Below, one piece after another: positions 1 to 6,048 of a stretch of DNA of 7,215 bases (its first letter is position 1; each line of letters starts with the position of its first letter). The DNA comes from an uncultured Chloroflexota bacterium (GTDB lineage: Bacteria > Chloroflexota > Dehalococcoidia > UBA2247 > RBG-13-53-26), in contig CALMBS010000260.1 in the NCBI GenBank assembly GCA_937860285.1, positions 1 through 7,215 of the forward strand. Direction: 5' to 3'. Under the pieces are notes generated by a model. That model saw nothing but the letters and a program-made list of their open reading frames with translations. It made no database searches and had not been told where the DNA came from. The position numbers and the translations under genes are program-made.

Positions 1-20
1 AGAACCTGCACGTAGTCCAT
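1..20 (-). CDS. 5' end of an unidentified gene running off the window
   Basis: Only six complete codons are visible, reading MDYVQV from an ATG at 20-18. The call rests on a very strong ribosome binding site, AAAGGAGG on the minus strand at 35-28, placed 7 nt before the ATG, and on its position 15 nt after the stop codon of the membrane-protein gene on the same strand. It is probably the second gene of that transcription unit. Six residues do not allow a family assignment. Confidence 0.6.
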
Positions 21-27
21 CGTCTGG

Positions 28-35
28 CCTCCTTT
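28..35 (-). promoter_or_regulatory. Strong Shine-Dalgarno site for the truncated minus-strand gene
   Basis: The minus strand reads AAAGGAGG, a near-perfect anti-16S match, ending 7 nt before the ATG at 20-18. It lies just after the TAG stop of the preceding gene (38-36). It is the main evidence that a real gene begins at the window edge and that the two minus-strand genes are co-transcribed. Confidence 0.65.
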
Positions 36-395
36 CTATTGCGGCCCGACCGCCAGTCTGACCAGCCAGAAGAGGGCTCCCAGCAGGGTCAGGAAGAGCA
101 GCAGGCCGACGGAGATGCATCCCAGCGGCAGGGTGGTGCCGATCCGATTGTTCAGTGGGATCATTGCGGTGCCCAGGAGGAAGGCCACCAGCCCTCCCCA
201 CAGGGCCCCCTGCCAGAAGCCGGCCTCGAGGGCCAGGCTCCACATGGCGCCTGCCAGGCCGCCCAGCAATCCCAGAACCAGCGCCCCGCATCCGATGGCC
301 ATGGCGCCGATCAGGGCTCGCCTGAAGCGCAGTATGGCCTCGTCCCTCTCCTGCCGGGTGCGGGTGCGTCTGTAGGTGTGACGACGAGACATCAT
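36..395 (-). CDS. Small integral membrane protein of unknown function (119 aa)
   Basis: I do not recognise a family. The first 26 residues are very basic and hydrophilic (MSRRHTYRRTRTRQ then RFRR), which by the positive-inside rule suggests a cytoplasmic N-terminus. Three hydrophobic blocks follow, at about residues 27-55 (Gly/Ala/Leu-rich, long enough for one or two spans), 60-81 and 88-115, giving three or four membrane segments with almost no soluble domain. There is no cleavable signal peptide, cysteine cluster or catalytic motif. Two ATGs are adjacent at 395 and 392. A weak AGGA lies 12 nt before the first, so 395 is kept. A second gene starts 15 nt downstream with a strong ribosome binding site, so this protein may serve the product of that gene. 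Small spans ahead of an operon recall AtpI-like or other accessory membrane proteins, but nothing in the sequence proves this. The frame is probably real because of its clean membrane pattern and gene-like spacing. Confidence 0.7.
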   Translation of the reverse strand: MMSRRHTYRRTRTRQERDEAILRFRRALIGAMAIGCGALVLGLLGGLAGAMWSLALEAGFWQGALWGGLVAFLLGTAMIPLNNRIGTTLPLGCISVGLLLFLTLLGALFWLVRLAVGPQ

Positions 396-419
396 CTGCT
401 ACGCATGTCCTGTTGCGTG

Positions 420-431
420 CCCGGGCCCGGG
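420..431. repeat. Perfect 12-nt palindrome CCCGGGCCCGGG
   Basis: The sequence CCCGGGCCCGGG is identical to its reverse complement and is also built of two CCCGGG units. It lies between the candidate minus-strand promoter and the start of the membrane-protein gene, so it would fall in that gene's leader, either as an operator or as a tight hairpin. A high-GC genome produces such runs by chance fairly often, so a function is only a possibility. Confidence 0.35.
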
Positions 432-444
432 AGCATCGCTAGTA

Positions 445-473
445 AGTGTAACCCAAAGACCTCCGGCTGACTA
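445..473 (-). promoter_or_regulatory. Candidate sigma70-type promoter for the membrane-protein gene
   Basis: On the minus strand TAGTCA (473-468, four of six matches to TTGACA) is followed after exactly 17 nt by TACACT (450-445, four of six matches to TATAAT). Transcription would begin near 437 and give a leader of about 40 nt before the ATG at 395. Both boxes are imperfect, so this is a pattern match supported only by correct spacing and location. Confidence 0.35.
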
Positions 474-486
474 CTGCCCGGCCCTA

Positions 487-515
487 TTGTACGGCCAATT
501 GCTGCATGTTAGAAT
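487..515 (+). promoter_or_regulatory. Candidate extended -10 sigma70-type promoter for the glucan operon
   Basis: TTGTAC (487-492, a TTG-type -35 box) is separated by 17 nt from TAGAAT (510-515, five of six matches to TATAAT). A TG dinucleotide at 507-508 sits one base before the -10 box, as in extended -10 promoters. Transcription would start near 522, just ahead of the GGGAGGGA at 525-532 and the ATG at 546, giving a short leader. The region is more AT-rich than its surroundings. No operator is obvious. Confidence 0.5.
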
Positions 516-545
516 GCATCTACCGGGAGGGACCTTTCAATTACC

Positions 546-1925
546 ATGAGAAAGAGGATCACGCCCAGGAACACGGTCTTCGTCCTTTTGAGCTTCGAAG
601 GCCCCGATGGGTATGCCACGGCCGGAGGCCTCGGCGTGCGGGTGGACAACCTGGCGGCCACGCTGGCCCGGAAGGGCTACACCACCCACCTGTTCTTCAT
701 CGGCGACCCCGGGCGCCCGGGGGAAGAGCTGAGGGAGAACGGCAAGCTGGTCCTGCACCGGTGGTGTCAGTGGATCAGCCGGCACCACCTCAACGGCGTC
801 TATGACGGCGAAGAGGAGAAGCTCCGGGACTACAACGACTCCATCCCGCACTTCGTAAAGGACTACGTAGTGGGGCCGGCGGCGGCCGAGGGCAAGCTGG
901 TAGTGGTCCTGGGAGAGGAATGGCACACGACCGAGGTAATGTGCCGCGTCAGCGACATCCTGTGGCAGCACGGGTTGAGGAACCACGCGGTGCTCTTCTG
1001 GAACGCCAACAACACCTTCTCGTTTCACCGCATCAACTGGGGGCGGTTGAGCTACACTACCACCATCACCACGGTCAGCCGGTACATGAAGCACCTCATG
1101 TGGGAGTACGGGGTCAACCCCCTGGTCATACCCAACGGCATCCCCCGCAGCCTGCTGGGGGAGACGGACACCGCGATGGTGCAGGAGGTACGGAGGGCGC
1201 TGGGCGCGGACATCATCCTGTGCAAGGTGGCCCGCTGGGATCCCGACAAGCGGTGGCACCAGGCGGTGGAGTCGGTGGCCAGGCTCAAGGAGAGGGGCTG
1301 GCAGACCACTCTTCTGGCCCGCGGCGGCATGGAGCCCCACCGCGGGGAGGTGATGAATGCCGCGACCCGGATGGGCCTGAGCGTCAGGGAGGCCTGGTGC
1401 CAGGATGGATCACTGGAGGCCTACGTGGCCGCCATTCGCCAGGCGGCTCCCGCGGACATCATCGATATCAAGTTCCAGCTGCCCGCCCCCTTTCTCCAGG
1501 TGGTCTACAACGCCGTGGACGGCGTGCTGGCCAACAGCGGCCGTGAGCCCTTCGGCCTGGTGGGGCTGGAGGCCATGGCGGCCGGCGGTATCGTGTTCAC
1601 GGGCTCGACGGGCGAGGACTACGCTATCCCCTTCGTCAACGCCTTTGTTCTGGAGACGCCGGACCCCATGGAGATCGTGGGCCATCTCACCTATGTCATG
1701 GATTACCCGGAGGAGGGGATGAGAATGCGCCGGGCCGCCCGGGCGACGGCGCGGTACTACGTATGGGACGTGGCGGTCATGAATCTCATCGCGAAGGTGG
1801 AGAACCAGGCCCGGCTGCAGGGCACGCTGCAGGGAGAGCCGGAGCCGGCGGAGGAAGCCTTCGAGCAGTCCAAGCTGCCTCCGGAGCTGCTTCCCGCAGC
1901 GCCGAAAGGCGCCAGGGGCAGCTAG
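546..1925 (+). CDS. GT-B glycosyltransferase, glycogen-synthase/GT4-like (459 aa)
   Basis: This is a retaining nucleotide-sugar glycosyltransferase with two Rossmann domains, probably adding glucose to an alpha-glucan or related oligosaccharide in the cytoplasm. The N-terminal domain opens with the glycine loop TAGGLG (25-30), has EEWHTTE (124-130) resembling the DWH region of starch/glycogen synthases, and continues with NANNTFSF (153-160), TTVSRYM (175-181) and IPNGIP (195-200). The C-terminal domain has the R230 and K235 pair in VARWDPDK and the E-x7-E signature GREPFGLVGLEAMAAGG (332-348, E334 and E342). The lysine of the bacterial KTGGL glycogen-synthase motif is replaced by T25, so the donor may differ from ADP-glucose. 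Residues from about 425 are a Pro/Glu/Ala-rich tail, probably disordered. The ATG at 546 is the only reasonable start: an in-frame TAG lies at 510 and GGGAGGGA ends 13 nt upstream. The length suits bacterial GT4/GT5 enzymes. The exact product is inferred from the GH57 and phosphorylase neighbours. Confidence 0.88.
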   Translation: MRKRITPRNTVFVLLSFEGPDGYATAGGLGVRVDNLAATLARKGYTTHLFFIGDPGRPGEELRENGKLVLHRWCQWISRHHLNGVYDGEEEKLRDYNDSIPHFVKDYVVGPAAAEGKLVVVLGEEWHTTEVMCRVSDILWQHGLRNHAVLFWNANNTFSFHRINWGRLSYTTTITTVSRYMKHLMWEYGVNPLVIPNGIPRSLLGETDTAMVQEVRRALGADIILCKVARWDPDKRWHQAVESVARLKERGWQTTLLARGGMEPHRGEVMNAATRMGLSVREAWCQDGSLEAYVAAIRQAAPADIIDIKFQLPAPFLQVVYNAVDGVLANSGREPFGLVGLEAMAAGGIVFTGSTGEDYAIPFVNAFVLETPDPMEIVGHLTYVMDYPEEGMRMRRAARATARYYVWDVAVMNLIAKVENQARLQGTLQGEPEPAEEAFEQSKLPPELLPAAPKGARGS

Positions 1926-3131
1926 ATGGCAGAGCACCTGGTCATCTACACCGTTCTGCACCAGCCCCGGCGACTCAAGCTCCCGGCAGAACCGATACCG
2001 GCCGGCGCCGATGCGGCGCAGATAGAGCGGTGCCTCTTCGATGAGGCCATGAACGAGTACTACTTCCACAAGGTGGCTACCTGGTGCTACTACCCCGCGA
2101 CAGAGATGTTCCTGCAGCTGGCCGACCAGGGCCTGGCCTTCTCCATCGGCTTCTCGCTGTCGGCGCTGCGCCAGGCCCGCATGTGGGACCCCGCCCTCTA
2201 CTCGCTCTTCCGGAAGCTGGCGGCCCACCCCAACGTGGAGCTGGTCAACGTGGAGCCGTACCACAGCTTCCTGCCCCTGATCGATCTGCCGGCCTTCGCC
2301 GAGCGCATGGCCTGGTCCCGCGGCAACCTGGAGGAGCTCCTGGGCAAGAGGCCGGAGGTCACCGACACCACCGAGATGCTGATGTCCGACCCCATTTACC
2401 ATGCGCTCAACAGCGTTGGATTCACGGGGGCCCTGATGGATGGCCGCCCCTGGGTCATGGAGTGGCGCGAGCCGACCCACCTGTATCACCAGGGCAAGGA
2501 GCTGATGCTGCTGCCGCGGCACTACGAGCTGAGCGATGACGTGGGCTACCGCTTCTCCAACAAGGGCTGGTGGGGCTACCCGCTGATGGCTGACGCGTAT
2601 TCGCACTGGGTGAGGGAGACCTGGGGGGACTTCGTGCTGCTGGCCTGGGACTACGAGACGTTCGGTGAGCACCACTCCAAGGACACGGGTATCTTTGATT
2701 TCATGCGGAAGCTGCCGGAGGAGCTCACCCGGCGGGGGGTGAAGACCATCAGCCCCAGCGATGCCATTGCGCGCTTCCGCGGGTCGAGCCATGAGCTGCC
2801 GCTGCCGGCCTTTCCCAGCACCTGGGCCGGCGAGGGGGGCATCGAGTTCTTCCTGGGCAATCCCGCCCAGCAGGCGGTCTTCCAGCTGATGACGCAGGCC
2901 TACCACAAGGCCCTGCTCACCAAGGACCGCCGCATCATCGACCTGGCGCTCTGGCTGACACAGTCGGACAACCTGCATCTTATTCAGTGGTTCGGGCGCT
3001 CCGGTTCGCAGGCTGAGGTCTCGGCCTACTTCACTCCGCGGGAGTGGTGGAACCTGGGCCCTTCGGGGATCATCTGGGAAATGCAGCAGGTCTACAAGAA
3101 CTTCATCCGGGCCTTGGGGCCTTATCTCTAG
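1926..3131 (+). CDS. Glycoside hydrolase family 57, alpha-amylase-type (401 aa)
   Basis: This is a predicted retaining GH57 enzyme acting on alpha-glucans (amylase, amylopullulanase-like or transferase activity). It has no signal peptide, so it should act on intracellular glucan. The five conserved GH57 regions can be followed: region 1 HQP (12-14), region 2 near FSIGFSLSA (72-80), region 3 TDTTEMLMSD (146-155) with E150 as the likely nucleophile, region 4 WDYETFGEHH (241-250) with D242 as the likely general acid/base, and region 5 around TQSDNLHLIQWFG (345-357). The DYETFGEH form and overall size fit the subgroup of archaeal/bacterial alpha-amylases similar to MJ1611, rather than GH57 branching enzymes or 4-alpha-glucanotransferases, but substrate specificity cannot be read from this. 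The ATG follows the GT stop directly (TAGATG), with AGGGG at 1914-1918 seven nt ahead, so translation of the two genes is probably coupled and their products may act together. Confidence 0.87.
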   Translation: MAEHLVIYTVLHQPRRLKLPAEPIPAGADAAQIERCLFDEAMNEYYFHKVATWCYYPATEMFLQLADQGLAFSIGFSLSALRQARMWDPALYSLFRKLAAHPNVELVNVEPYHSFLPLIDLPAFAERMAWSRGNLEELLGKRPEVTDTTEMLMSDPIYHALNSVGFTGALMDGRPWVMEWREPTHLYHQGKELMLLPRHYELSDDVGYRFSNKGWWGYPLMADAYSHWVRETWGDFVLLAWDYETFGEHHSKDTGIFDFMRKLPEELTRRGVKTISPSDAIARFRGSSHELPLPAFPSTWAGEGGIEFFLGNPAQQAVFQLMTQAYHKALLTKDRRIIDLALWLTQSDNLHLIQWFGRSGSQAEVSAYFTPREWWNLGPSGIIWEMQQVYKNFIRALGPYL

Positions 3132-3220
3132 GGGGCATCGGCCTTTCCGGCGGCGCCCCGGCTGCGTCCCGCCAGGCGACGCACGGCCGTCATGCAGGAC
3201 CCGGCCTCAGGGCTGAGAGA

Positions 3221-3227
3221 GAGGAGG
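3221..3227 (+). promoter_or_regulatory. Shine-Dalgarno site that fixes the phosphorylase start
   Basis: GAGGAGG lies 8 nt before the ATG at 3236. The reading frame stays open further upstream to an ATG at 3044, but that extension would overlap the 3' end of the GH57 gene, has no comparable site and encodes no recognisable sequence. This site therefore decides in favour of 3236. Confidence 0.75.
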
Positions 3228-3235
3228 CGGCTGAG

Positions 3236-5368
3236 ATGGCTGACCGCCTGCAATGGAAGATACCCGGCCGGATCAGCCGGCTGGAGGAGCTGGCCTACAA
3301 CCTGTGGTGGAGCTGGCAGCCGGACGCCCGGGATCTGTTCCGCAACGTGGACTACGTTCGCTGGCGCGTGGACCACAACCCGGTCAAGGAGCTGCGCGAG
3401 GTGACGCCGGAGCGGCTGCAGCAGCTGGCGGCCGACCCCGAGTTCGTGGCCCTCTATGACAGGGTGATGGCCGCGTTCGACGCCGGCGTGCACTCCGGCC
3501 GGACCTGGTTTGGGACCAGCTTCCCGGACATGCTGGATGGCCCGGTGGCCTATTTCTCCATGGAGTTCGCCATCCACAACTCCCTGCCCATCTACGCCGG
3601 CGGGCTGGGGATACTGGCCGGTGACACGTGCAAGGAGGCCAGCGGGCTGGGGGTGCCCCTGGTGGGGGTGGGGTTCATGTATCCGCAGGGCTACTTCCGC
3701 CAGCACATCACGGGCCAGGGCGCCCAGGAGGAGCGCTACCGGCAGCTGGACTTCGACGAGGCCCCGATCCTGCCGGTGGCCGCCGCCGACGGCAGCCGCC
3801 TGCTGGTGCGTGTCCCTCTCGGGAAACGGGCGGTCCATGTCAGCGTCTGGAGGGTGAGGGTGGGGCGGGTGGATGTCTACCTCCTTGACACCAACGTATC
3901 CGAGAACACGCCCCGGCACCGTCAGCTCTCCGCCCGGCTTTACGTGGCTGACCTGGAGAGCCGCCTGCAGCAGGAGATCGTGCTGGGTATGGGCGGCGTG
4001 CAGGTCCTGCGGGCCCTGGGCATCAAGCCGGCCGTGTGGCATGCCAACGAAGGGCACACTGCCTTCATGACCCTGGAGCGGGTCAGGGAGGAGATGCACG
4101 CCGGGCTGTCGTTCGCGGAGGCGGCGCGGAAGGTAAGGTCGAGGACTATCTTCACCACCCACACGCCGGTCCCGGCCGGACAGGATGCCTTTCCCATGGA
4201 TCTGGTGGAGACCTACCTGGCCGACTACTGCGACTCCCTGCGGGTGGACCGGAGGGAGTGCCTGGGCCTGGGCCAGATGCCGGGCTCGCCGGGAGGCCCG
4301 TTCACCATGGCGGCGCTGGCCATGCGCCTGTCGGAGCACCGGTACGGCGTGAGCCGGATCCACGGCGAGGTGGCCCGGAGGATGTGGCAGGTCCTCTGGC
4401 CGGACAGGGAAGTAGACGATGTCCCGGTCTTCCACATCACCAATGGCATTCACACGCCCACCTGGGTAGCGCCCGAGATGAGCGAGGTGTTCGACCAGTA
4501 CCTGGGGGCGGACTGGCTGGAGAGGCATGATGACGTTTCAATCTGGGAGAAGGTGGCCGACATCCCCGACCACGTTCTGTGGAACGTGCGGCGGGCCCTC
4601 AAGCACAAGCTGATCGAGGGGGTGGATGAGCTGGCCCAGCGGGCCTGGGCCGCCAAGGACGTCGAGCCCCACCACCTGGTGGGCATCGGCGCCCTGCTGC
4701 ACCCGGAGGTGCTGACCATCGGCTTCGTGCGCCGGTTTGCGGAGTACAAGCGGCCGACCCTCCTCTTCCGGGACATAGAGCGCCTGAAACGGCTGGTGCG
4801 GGAGCAGTTCCGGCCGGTGCAGCTCGTGTTCGCCGGGAAGTCCCACCCGGCGGATTTCGCCTCCAAGGAGCTGGTCAGCCGCGTCTTCAACCTGTCGCTG
4901 GACCGCGACTTCATGGGGCGTGTGGCGTTCCTCGAGGACTACAACATGCACATGGCCCACTACCTGGCGCACGGGGTGGACGTCTGGTTGAACACGCCCC
5001 GGAGGCTGAACGAGGCCTGCGGCACCAGCGGCATGAAGGCGGTGCTCAACGGCGTCATCCACATGAGCGTGCGGGATGGGTGGTGGGATGAGGCCTGCAA
5101 CGGCACCAACGGCTGGGCCATCGGCGACGTTGTCAAGCCGCCGTCCAACGATGAGGAGGACGCGATGGACGCGGAGTCGGTGTACCGCATTCTGGAGAGG
5201 GACGTGGTGCCCCTGTTCTACATGCGGGACCGCCAGGGCGTGCCTCATGGGTGGATGGCCATGGTGAAGGAGTCGATCCGGACCCTGGCCCCCCGGTTCA
5301 GCACCCGCCGCATGATGAAGGAGTACATTGAGTGCAGCCTGGGCCCGGTCTGCCGGGCCAGGCCCTGA
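3236..5368 (+). CDS. glgP: Alpha-glucan phosphorylase, GT35 (710 aa)
   Basis: This cytoplasmic PLP-dependent enzyme releases glucose-1-phosphate from the non-reducing ends of alpha-1,4-glucan (glycogen or maltodextrin) with phosphate. It belongs to the divergent bacterial/archaeal phosphorylase group (TIGR02094-like). Residues about 15-85 resemble the DUF3417 N-terminal domain (LAYNLWWSWQPDARDLF). Then come AYFSMEF (105-111), the glycine loop SLPIYAGGLGILAGD (116-130), WHANEGHTAF (268-277), FTTHTPVPAGQDAFP (306-320), FHITNGIHTPTW (399-410), the phosphate/PLP-side region GFVRRFAEYKRP (496-507), FAGKSHPAD (532-540) and NEACGTSGMKAVLNG (592-606), where K601 is the expected Schiff-base lysine. 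It is shorter than the roughly 820-860-residue members of the group that I recall and ends soon after the C-terminal Rossmann domain, so a C-terminal extension seems absent. It lies 104 nt after the GH57 gene and 11 nt before the flavoprotein gene. It would degrade the polymer that the two upstream enzymes build or trim. Confidence 0.93.
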   Translation: MADRLQWKIPGRISRLEELAYNLWWSWQPDARDLFRNVDYVRWRVDHNPVKELREVTPERLQQLAADPEFVALYDRVMAAFDAGVHSGRTWFGTSFPDMLDGPVAYFSMEFAIHNSLPIYAGGLGILAGDTCKEASGLGVPLVGVGFMYPQGYFRQHITGQGAQEERYRQLDFDEAPILPVAAADGSRLLVRVPLGKRAVHVSVWRVRVGRVDVYLLDTNVSENTPRHRQLSARLYVADLESRLQQEIVLGMGGVQVLRALGIKPAVWHANEGHTAFMTLERVREEMHAGLSFAEAARKVRSRTIFTTHTPVPAGQDAFPMDLVETYLADYCDSLRVDRRECLGLGQMPGSPGGPFTMAALAMRLSEHRYGVSRIHGEVARRMWQVLWPDREVDDVPVFHITNGIHTPTWVAPEMSEVFDQYLGADWLERHDDVSIWEKVADIPDHVLWNVRRALKHKLIEGVDELAQRAWAAKDVEPHHLVGIGALLHPEVLTIGFVRRFAEYKRPTLLFRDIERLKRLVREQFRPVQLVFAGKSHPADFASKELVSRVFNLSLDRDFMGRVAFLEDYNMHMAHYLAHGVDVWLNTPRRLNEACGTSGMKAVLNGVIHMSVRDGWWDEACNGTNGWAIGDVVKPPSNDEEDAMDAESVYRILERDVVPLFYMRDRQGVPHGWMAMVKESIRTLAPRFSTRRMMKEYIECSLGPVCRARP

Positions 5369-5369
5369 C

Positions 5370-5375
5370 AGGAGG
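5370..5375 (+). promoter_or_regulatory. Shine-Dalgarno site that fixes the flavoprotein start
   Basis: AGGAGG lies 4 nt before the ATG at 5380, immediately after the phosphorylase stop codon. The same frame has an earlier ATG at 5332, inside the phosphorylase gene. It would add 16 residues unlike any flavodoxin start, whereas MPVKILGICGSP from 5380 is a textbook first beta strand and loop. Confidence 0.7.
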
Positions 5376-5379
5376 ACGA

Positions 5380-6039
5380 ATGCCCGTCAAGATACTCGGC
5401 ATCTGCGGCAGCCCGGTCAAAGGGGGCAACACGGAGGCCTTCCTGTCCGAGGCGCTGAAGCAGGCTGAAGGCCTGGGCGACGTGAGCACCGGGCTGGTGC
5501 GGCTGATTGAGAAGCGGATAGGTGACTGCCGCCACTGCAACTGGTGCACCTCCAAACAGGAGGAGGGGGCCTTCTGCTGCATCAAGGACGACATGCTGGA
5601 GATGTACCCCCGGATCATCGAGGCGGATGCCCTGGTCATCGCCACCCCGGCCTACACCGGGCGCCTGTCCGGCTACTCCGCCGTCTTCATGGATCGGTTC
5701 CGGGCGCTGGTCCTGGGCCGGCGCTACCGGGGTGTGCTCCGGAACAAGGTGGGGGCGGCCATGACGGTCTCCTGGATGCGCCATGCCGGGCCGGAGACCA
5801 CCCTGCTCAGCGTGGTGACCGCCTATCTCATGTGGGGGATGGTGGTGGCCAGCCCCGGGGAGGGCGGGTGCGAGTTTGGGGCGGTGGGAGTCTCCAGCGA
5901 TGGCGGCAGCGGGCGGTTCGCGCCCGAAGAGAGGCTGGGGGTGCTGAGGGACAAGCTGGCCCTGGCTTCGGCCCGGGCCCTGGCCAGGCGGACCGTGGAG
6001 CTGGCCCGCATCATGAAGGCGGGCAGGGAGCCGGCGTGA
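5380..6039 (+). CDS. Flavodoxin-fold NADPH-dependent FMN reductase / iron-sulfur flavoprotein-like (219 aa)
   Basis: This is a predicted FMN-binding oxidoreductase of the NADPH-dependent FMN reductase superfamily; its electron donor and acceptor are unknown. The first strand and phosphate-binding loop KILGICGSPVKGGNTEAF (residues 4-21) bind the FMN phosphate. ATPAYTGRLSGYSAVFMDR (88-106) is the conserved second flavin loop that also contributes to dimer contacts. Between them is a cysteine cluster C50-x2-C53-x2-C56-x9-C66-C67. This resembles the [4Fe-4S] motif of archaeal and bacterial iron-sulfur flavoproteins (CX2CX2CX4-7C), but the last gap is longer and ends in two adjacent cysteines, so cluster binding is likely but not certain. 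No signal peptide or membrane segment is present. The C-terminal 40 residues are Ala/Arg-rich and helical. It starts 11 nt after the phosphorylase and is probably in the same mRNA. A link to glucan metabolism is not obvious and could be operon hitch-hiking. Confidence 0.85.
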   Translation: MPVKILGICGSPVKGGNTEAFLSEALKQAEGLGDVSTGLVRLIEKRIGDCRHCNWCTSKQEEGAFCCIKDDMLEMYPRIIEADALVIATPAYTGRLSGYSAVFMDRFRALVLGRRYRGVLRNKVGAAMTVSWMRHAGPETTLLSVVTAYLMWGMVVASPGEGGCEFGAVGVSSDGGSGRFAPEERLGVLRDKLALASARALARRTVELARIMKAGREPA

Positions 6040-6048
6040 TGCGCCCGG

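Noticed and set aside
39..470. Plus-strand frame of 143 codons opposite the membrane-protein gene
   Set aside because: It is Gln/Gly/Pro-rich with no motif and no good ribosome binding site. The minus-strand frame gives a coherent membrane protein instead.
537..1340. Minus-strand open frame of 267 codons opposite the GT
   Set aside because: It has no family signature and overlaps the GT start and ribosome binding site. It is a shadow of the GT coding sequence.
1410..2978. Minus-strand open frame of 522 codons opposite the GT and GH57 genes
   Set aside because: It is rich in His, Gln, Gly and Arg with no recognisable motif, spans two well-supported genes on the other strand and has no ribosome binding site. 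It is typical of antisense frames in high-GC genes.
3164..3182. Possible hairpin GCGTC...GACGC in the 104-nt gap between the GH57 and phosphorylase genes
   Set aside because: It has only five base pairs with a nine-base loop and no T-run, so it is not a credible terminator. I see no promoter in the gap either, so the gap is left as an ordinary leader.
3044..3235. 64-residue N-terminal extension of the phosphorylase from an upstream ATG
   Set aside because: It would overlap the GH57 gene out of frame, has no ribosome binding site and resembles no phosphorylase sequence. GAGGAGG before 3236 and the DUF3417-like start favour the shorter protein.
3128..4528. Minus-strand open frame of 466 codons opposite the phosphorylase
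   Set aside because: It has the same low-information His/Pro/Gly/Arg composition and lies opposite catalytic motifs of the phosphorylase. It is a composition shadow.
4538..5248. Minus-strand open frame of 236 codons opposite the phosphorylase C-terminal half
   Set aside because: Its His/Val/Pro-rich sequence has no motif and lies opposite the PLP-lysine region, which is certainly coding on the plus strand.
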